Positions 37,142 to 40,429 of a DNA stretch of 40,429 nt are shown in pieces. Within the stretch, counting starts at the first letter, position 1, and the number at the start of each line of letters is the position of its first letter. This DNA is from a virus. The stretch covers positions 1-40,429 of the IMG/VR virus record IMGVR_UViG_3300010430_000173; one strand, written 5' to 3'. Both the position numbers and the translations under genes were made by a program. The notes beneath the pieces are model-generated. The model saw only the letters and a list, made by a program, of their open reading frames with translations, did no database searches and was not told where the DNA came from.

Positions 37142-37588
37142 GTGGCAGTGCCATACGCAAGAGCGACGAGCGGCAAGCAGGCCCGGGACGAGGTTGTGAA
37201 GATCCTTAAGCATTTCGGCTGCGAGCGCGTCGGTTTCATGGACAACTTCGAAGACAAGTCGGTCCTGCTGGCGTTCGTTCATCGCGGCCGCAACGTGCAA
37301 CTGGAAGCGAGCGCGAAGGGATGGGCTGCCGCCTACCTCAAGGAGAACCCCTACACGACGCAGCGCAAGGGCACCAAGGCCGCCTACGAAGCCAAGGCCC
37401 TGACGCAAGGCATGATCGCCGTGAACAGCATCCTGCGCGACTGGGTGAAGGGACAGATCACCGCGGTCGAGTGCGGAATCCTCGAATTCGGCGCCGTCTT
37501 CATGCCGTACATGCTGGCCGATGACGGGCGGCCCTTGATCGAACACGCGCGGGAGAAGTTCCCGATGCTCGAAGACAAGACGGAATAG
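37142..37588 (+). CDS. Conserved phage protein next to recT
   Basis: 148 residues. It reads KQARDEVVKILKHFGCERVG FMDNFEDKSVLLAFVHRGRN VQLEASAKGWAAAYLKENPY, then AYEAKALTQGMIAVNSILRD WVKGQITAVECGILEF, and looks like a well-conserved mixed alpha/beta phage protein that often accompanies recT, of no known function. I placed the start at GTG 37142 because AAGGAG lies seven bases upstream. Conserved Glu, Arg and Cys residues could be catalytic, but no nuclease motif is identified. Confidence 0.75.
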   Translation: MAVPYARATSGKQARDEVVKILKHFGCERVGFMDNFEDKSVLLAFVHRGRNVQLEASAKGWAAAYLKENPYTTQRKGTKAAYEAKALTQGMIAVNSILRDWVKGQITAVECGILEFGAVFMPYMLADDGRPLIEHAREKFPMLEDKTE

Positions 37589-37602
37589 GAAGGAACGAGA
37601 CA

Positions 37603-38124
37603 ATGAACGCCATCAACATGGAAGCGCTTGGGATTTCATCTGACGACATCATGGACCGCGCGGCGCAGAAGATTGCCGACGAGGTTATGGATCACGAGCG
37701 CGTGCGTGACCTCGCAGACAATTACATTCGCGCACAGGTCGACGAGATCATTGGAAAGCGATTGGAGAGCCAGATCGAGGCAACGCTGTCCGAGGTGATG
37801 GGATCGATCCTCAACGAGGAAGTGACGCCACGGAACATTTGGGGCGAGAAGCAAGGCAAACCCACAACCATCCGCGCGGCCCTGTCCGAACGCGCCAAGG
37901 ATTTCTGGCAGGTCAAGGTGAACAAAGAGGGCAAGCCGAGCGATAGCTACGGCTCCATGCCACGTCACCAGTGGCTCATGGAGCGAACCGTGAAAGGCGA
38001 ATTCGAGAGCGCCATCAAGGCGAACATCGACGAGGTGGTGGACGGATTCAAGGCGGCAATGCGAGAGGACGCCGGGAAGTGGATCGCCACGCACATCGCC
38101 TCCGTTTTTCCGAAACAGCGTTGA
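37603..38124 (+). CDS. Hypothetical phage protein
   Basis: 173 residues, helical, with many charged residues (DHERVRDLADNYIRAQVDEI IGKRLE). Middle: TTIRAALSERAKDFWQVKVN. End: EFESAIKANIDEVVDGFKAA. AAGGA precedes ATG 37603, 14 bases after the previous gene. Could be a recombination-associated helper; no motif known. Confidence 0.7.
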   Translation: MNAINMEALGISSDDIMDRAAQKIADEVMDHERVRDLADNYIRAQVDEIIGKRLESQIEATLSEVMGSILNEEVTPRNIWGEKQGKPTTIRAALSERAKDFWQVKVNKEGKPSDSYGSMPRHQWLMERTVKGEFESAIKANIDEVVDGFKAAMREDAGKWIATHIASVFPKQR

Positions 38125-38136
38125 AGGACCAATCCC

Positions 38137-38409
38137 ATGCCGCATGACCTGATCCCCCGAGACGATACCGAGATGAAGAAGCGGTCCGTCGTGATCGCCG
38201 GCCACCGCACCAGCGTCTCCCTGGAAAACATCTTCTGGGACCGGCTGCGCGATCTGGCGGAGCGCCGAGACGTTTCCGTCAACCAGTTGGCGACCTGGAT
38301 CGACCAGGAGAGGGGCGAGGCGAATCTCTCAAGCGCGATCCGGTGCCATGTGATGCGGCAGGCGCTCGGCGAGGTGGCGGAAGGCGTGTGCCTTGGTCCG
38401 GCGCGGTGA
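38137..38409 (+). CDS. Ribbon-helix-helix (RHH_4-like) DNA-binding protein
   Basis: 90 residues. KKRSVVIAGHRTSVSLENIF WDRLRDLAERRDVSVNQLAT W is the RHH_4 pattern: a beta strand (KRSVVIAGHRTSVSLE) followed by two helices. Members are mainly alphaproteobacterial and bind DNA as dimers. It may be a repressor of the surrounding operon. AAGGA precedes ATG 38137. Confidence 0.85.
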   Translation: MPHDLIPRDDTEMKKRSVVIAGHRTSVSLENIFWDRLRDLAERRDVSVNQLATWIDQERGEANLSSAIRCHVMRQALGEVAEGVCLGPAR

Positions 38410-38443
38410 TGTGGAAACGGTCCCCCTATCAGGATGTGAGCGA

Positions 38444-39004
38444 ATGACGACTGCTGACCTGTTCTTAGAAAAAGACGCGGTAATTTCGGACTGCGGAACC
38501 TATCGGTATCTGCTGCGCCGGACATGGGACCATGACCGCCCGCGTGCCCTGTTCGTGATGCTCAACCCGTCAACGGCAGACGCGGACAACGACGACCCGA
38601 CGATCCGTTCCTGCATTCGGCTTTGCCGGTCATGGAAGTATGGCAGCTTTGAAGTCGTCAACCTGTTTGCCTTCCGGTCAACCGATCCGGACGCGCTGTT
38701 AGATGCCGCCGATCCGGTCGGACCAAGCAACACCTACAGCATCGAAGCCGCCGCCAACCGCTGCGACATGATCATCTGCGCATGGGGCGCGCACAAGTCC
38801 GCGACCTATGTGCAGGCTGGGTATCGGCCTTGGGGAACCATGGTTTTTGACCTTCTGAAAACGGCCCAGCGTCCGGCAATTTTCTGCCTCGGCACGACCA
38901 AGAGCGGTGCGCCGAAACACCCCCTATACATTGCGACGGGAACGCCGCTTGTGCGGTTCGATCCGCGTCGGTCCGTCCAGCGAGAGGTCACGGAAAATGA
39001 GTGA
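38444..39004 (+). CDS. DUF1643 family protein
   Basis: 186 residues. Recognisable by YRYLLRRTWDHDRPRALFVM LNPSTADADNDDPTIRSCIR and SFEVVNLFAFRSTDPDALLD, then DMIICAWGAHKS and the late P-x-FCLGTTKSGAPKHPLY. DUF1643 proteins are widespread in phages and some bacteria with no established function; the NPSTAD loop and IICAWG strand suggest a small-molecule-binding Rossmann-like or uracil-DNA-glycosylase-like fold. ATG 38444 follows AGGA. Its end overlaps the next gene by eight bases. Confidence 0.85.
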   Translation: MTTADLFLEKDAVISDCGTYRYLLRRTWDHDRPRALFVMLNPSTADADNDDPTIRSCIRLCRSWKYGSFEVVNLFAFRSTDPDALLDAADPVGPSNTYSIEAAANRCDMIICAWGAHKSATYVQAGYRPWGTMVFDLLKTAQRPAIFCLGTTKSGAPKHPLYIATGTPLVRFDPRRSVQREVTENE

Positions 39005-39191
39005 ACCGAGAAGCCCCCACGATGGCAAGCCGTATTACTGCACAACCTGCGGGCTGGCCTGGGGCGAATACATGGGCTGCTCCGATGTCGATTGCAGCCT
39101 GGAAACCGAGACGGCGGCGCAGCGGCGGGCGGAATTCAATCGCGAAATGGGCGCGGTCTTAGCCGACGCACTGGCGTCCTCCCCTAAATGA
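38997..39191 (+). CDS. Small zinc-ribbon-like protein
   Basis: 64 residues. PYYCTTCGLAWGEYMGCSDV DC gives C-x-x-C, then C and C with about 15 residues between, a single-zinc ribbon. A helical end (QRRAEFNREMGAVLADALAS) follows. It overlaps the DUF1643 gene by eight bases, so it is translated with it. Partner of the same operon; function unknown. Confidence 0.75.
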   Translation: MSEPRSPHDGKPYYCTTCGLAWGEYMGCSDVDCSLETETAAQRRAEFNREMGAVLADALASSPK

Positions 39192-39207
39192 GAGTTGGCC
39201 CTGATGC

Positions 39208-39663
39208 ATGACACAGCCCTTTCTACAGTTTCCCGGTGTCGTTTGGATGCCCGTCAAGGATGGCGACCCACGCGCGCGGGAACTGTTCCGGCGGCACTAT
39301 TCTTACCGCCCTTATGCGGACGGTCGCGACCCGTCTCTATTCGTTGGGCCGGGCGAAAAGATTGTCCTGATTACTCCCTGCCTGCGCGCCTTGCTGGTTT
39401 GGCGGAAGTTCATAAGCGGCGACGGCCAGGAAGGGGTGAATTGTTCGATATTCCGCAACGAGGGCGCCGGCCTTTCCAGCGAATTGATCCTTGCGGCCGA
39501 AGCCCTGGCCTGGGCGCGTTGGCCGGGCGAGCGGTTCTATACCTACGTGAACGGCCGGAAGATCAAGGGGTCAAACCCCGGATACTGTTTCAAGCGCGCC
39601 GGGTGGCGCAGTTGCGGCATCACGAAACACAACCGCTTGGCGATCCTCGAAAAGACGTTGTGA
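39208..39663 (+). CDS. Mom-like GNAT-type protein
   Basis: 151 residues. It contains ARELFRRHYSYRPYADGRDP SLFVGPGEKIVLITP, then RALLVWRKFISGDGQEGVNC SIFRNEGAGLSSELILAAEA LAWARWPGERFYTYVNG, and finally SNPGYCFKRAGWRSCGIT. The FRNEG-x-x-LSSELI and NPGYCFK-x-AGWR stretches resemble Mom-type (GNAT-fold) proteins; Mu Mom modifies adenine in phage DNA so that it resists host restriction. Mom activity is a hypothesis here. No clear ribosome site precedes ATG 39208; TTG or ATG 39204 could be alternatives in other frames. Confidence 0.65.
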   Translation: MTQPFLQFPGVVWMPVKDGDPRARELFRRHYSYRPYADGRDPSLFVGPGEKIVLITPCLRALLVWRKFISGDGQEGVNCSIFRNEGAGLSSELILAAEALAWARWPGERFYTYVNGRKIKGSNPGYCFKRAGWRSCGITKHNRLAILEKTL

Positions 39664-39699
39664 AGCGGTCCCCTCAACAACAGGCGAAGGAATAGAGCG

Positions 39700-40305
39700 A
39701 TGAAGGAATACGCCCTGGTGCCAAGCGTTGGCGACGACGAAATGGTTGACGTGATCGGTATAGGCGAAAACTCCCCGTTTGACCGGCACTATGCCAGCTA
39801 CCTTGAACCGGAAATTGGCGCGCTTCTGGTGTCCGCCTTAAAGGCACGGGATGAGGAATGCCCACGACACCCCGAAACCGCCCCCGATCCGCAGAACACC
39901 GCCGATGGTGGCCAGGGAATTGACATACCTTCACATCTCGAAACGTTGGGGCCATCAAATGCACGGGGTTTCGAGATTGTCGAGGATGCCTGCAATCGGG
40001 TGAAATCCGCCATGTATGCGGGGGTTGGACAGACCCCTATCGACACTGCCAAAACCGCTATCCCGGAACCGGTCCCGCCCCGTACCTTGGGCACCGAATC
40101 CGACCCATCCGATAACGGTACGCAATGGCGAGATATCGACAGCGCCCCGAAGGACGGAACGCGGGTACTCGTAAGCAGAACACCAGAAACCGGTTACGAC
40201 GCCTTGCGCGTCGGCGTTGATCGGTGGTTCCGGGGCCAATGGTGGTGTTCGCGGCGCGACATGAAGCCGACGCATTGGCAACCGCTGCCCAAACCTGTCG
40301 AGTAG
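39700..40305 (+). CDS. DUF551-type C-terminal domain protein
   Basis: 201 residues. The last 70 (QWRDIDSAPKDGTRVLVSRT P, then VDRWFRGQWWCSRRDMKPTH WQPLP) are the DUF551 pattern common to phage proteins. The first 130 residues are less ordered, with an acidic start, and may be a linker. GAAGGA precedes ATG 39700. Function of DUF551 is unknown; its Trp-rich strands suggest a small beta-domain that may bind ligands. Confidence 0.75.
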   Translation: MKEYALVPSVGDDEMVDVIGIGENSPFDRHYASYLEPEIGALLVSALKARDEECPRHPETAPDPQNTADGGQGIDIPSHLETLGPSNARGFEIVEDACNRVKSAMYAGVGQTPIDTAKTAIPEPVPPRTLGTESDPSDNGTQWRDIDSAPKDGTRVLVSRTPETGYDALRVGVDRWFRGQWWCSRRDMKPTHWQPLPKPVE

Positions 40306-40320
40306 GAGGGTTGACCCGGA

Positions 40321-40429
40321 TGGCAAAGAAACCCGCATTCATACCGCTTGAGCGCGAAGACCGATACGGCCCGTTCCGTCTAATGGCCTACGCCGAAGGG
40401 TATGTGATGGCGCGGCGAAAAGGTTGTGC
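40321..40429 (+). CDS. Hypothetical protein, 5' part (continues at position 1)
   Basis: Begins MAKKPAFIPLEREDRYGPFR LMAYAEGYVMARRKGC and runs off the window into the copy at position 1 (see the partial gene at 1-116). AGGAGG precedes ATG 40321. About 62 residues in total. It is a basic, probably nucleic-acid-binding or structural small protein; no family recognised. Confidence 0.7.
40396..40429. repeat. Terminal direct repeat, right copy (contig closure overlap)
   Basis: Identical to positions 1-34. Removing one copy gives a unique length of 40,395 bp. Confidence 0.9.

Larger units (their letters stand above)
1..40429. mobile_element. Complete temperate P22-like phage genome (circular overlap)
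   Basis: Integrase, attP, CI/Cro switch, replication, recombination, packaging, capsid, tail and lysis genes are all present once, with no bacterial housekeeping genes. The first and last 34 bases are identical and a reading frame continues across the join, so the contig closes on itself. The morphogenesis genes follow the P22 plan: small and large terminase, portal, scaffold, coat, adaptor, nozzle, internal proteins, tail fibres. P22-type viruses package by headful, so circular permutation is expected; that packaging mode is inferred. The host is probably an alphaproteobacterium. Confidence 0.93.

Noticed and set aside
1-40429. CRISPR array, insertion sequence, or diversity-generating element
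   Set aside because: No regularly spaced repeats, no transposase and no reverse transcriptase are visible.

Overview
The window is essentially one complete temperate bacteriophage genome. Its first 34 bases recur as its last 34 bases, and an open reading frame runs cleanly across that junction, so the molecule is a closed or circularly permuted genome of about 40,395 bp. The DNA is GC-rich. Portal, scaffold, P22-type coat, adaptor and nozzle proteins in P22 order make it a short-tailed P22-like virus. A GTA-type 3TM holin, a GTA-type spike-base protein, an alphaproteobacterial-style integrase and an RHH_4-type repressor point to an alphaproteobacterial host. The attP core equals the 3' half of a bacterial tRNA-Pro(CGG).

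Layout, left to right: (1) 1-1732 (+): small membrane protein, excisionase-like HTH protein, tyrosine integrase, and attP with flanking inverted repeats. (2) 1873-3586 (+): ASCH-domain protein, three small proteins and a structured gene-free stretch. (3) 3626-6635 (-): holin, endolysin, several small proteins, an HTH-metallophosphoesterase, an exported protein and a coiled-coil membrane protein. (4) 6939-25472 (-): virion module with two glycan-binding-type tail proteins, large internal virion proteins, nozzle, adaptor, coat, scaffold, portal, and large and small terminase. Two small plus-strand genes sit inside it like morons. (5) 25492-25806: two terminator-like hairpins around a degenerate class-II tRNA-like sequence. 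(6) 25867-31007 (-): lytic early operon from Cro through a CII-position HTH protein, small membrane proteins, NinG, HTH proteins and an O/P-like replication pair. (7) 31131-31841 (+): CI-type repressor with a self-cleaving S24 domain, divergent from cro. (8) 32325-40429 (+): a second early operon with small hypotheticals, a nucleotidyltransferase-fold protein, coiled-coil protein, RecT annealase, conserved partners, RHH, DUF1643, zinc-ribbon, a Mom-like GNAT-type protein and a DUF551-type protein, continuing over the junction into the xis/int end.

The logic is lambdoid. CI and Cro face each other across an operator region. The leftward transcript carries replication, then packaging, morphogenesis and lysis. 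The rightward transcript carries recombination, accessory functions and integration. Most adjacent genes overlap by ATGA, GTGA or TAATG, and I used these overlaps plus Shine-Dalgarno sites to choose starts. Several very short coupled reading frames (14, 26, 28, 36, 40, 41, 52, 55 and 59 codons) are included.

All functional assignments come from reading the translated sequences by eye. No database search was run. The least explained parts are the two hairpin-rich gene-free leaders (about 3080-3340 and 36960-37140), the 480-base gap after the repressor, the NTase-like and Mom-like proteins, and a RecT module with no recognisable exonuclease.
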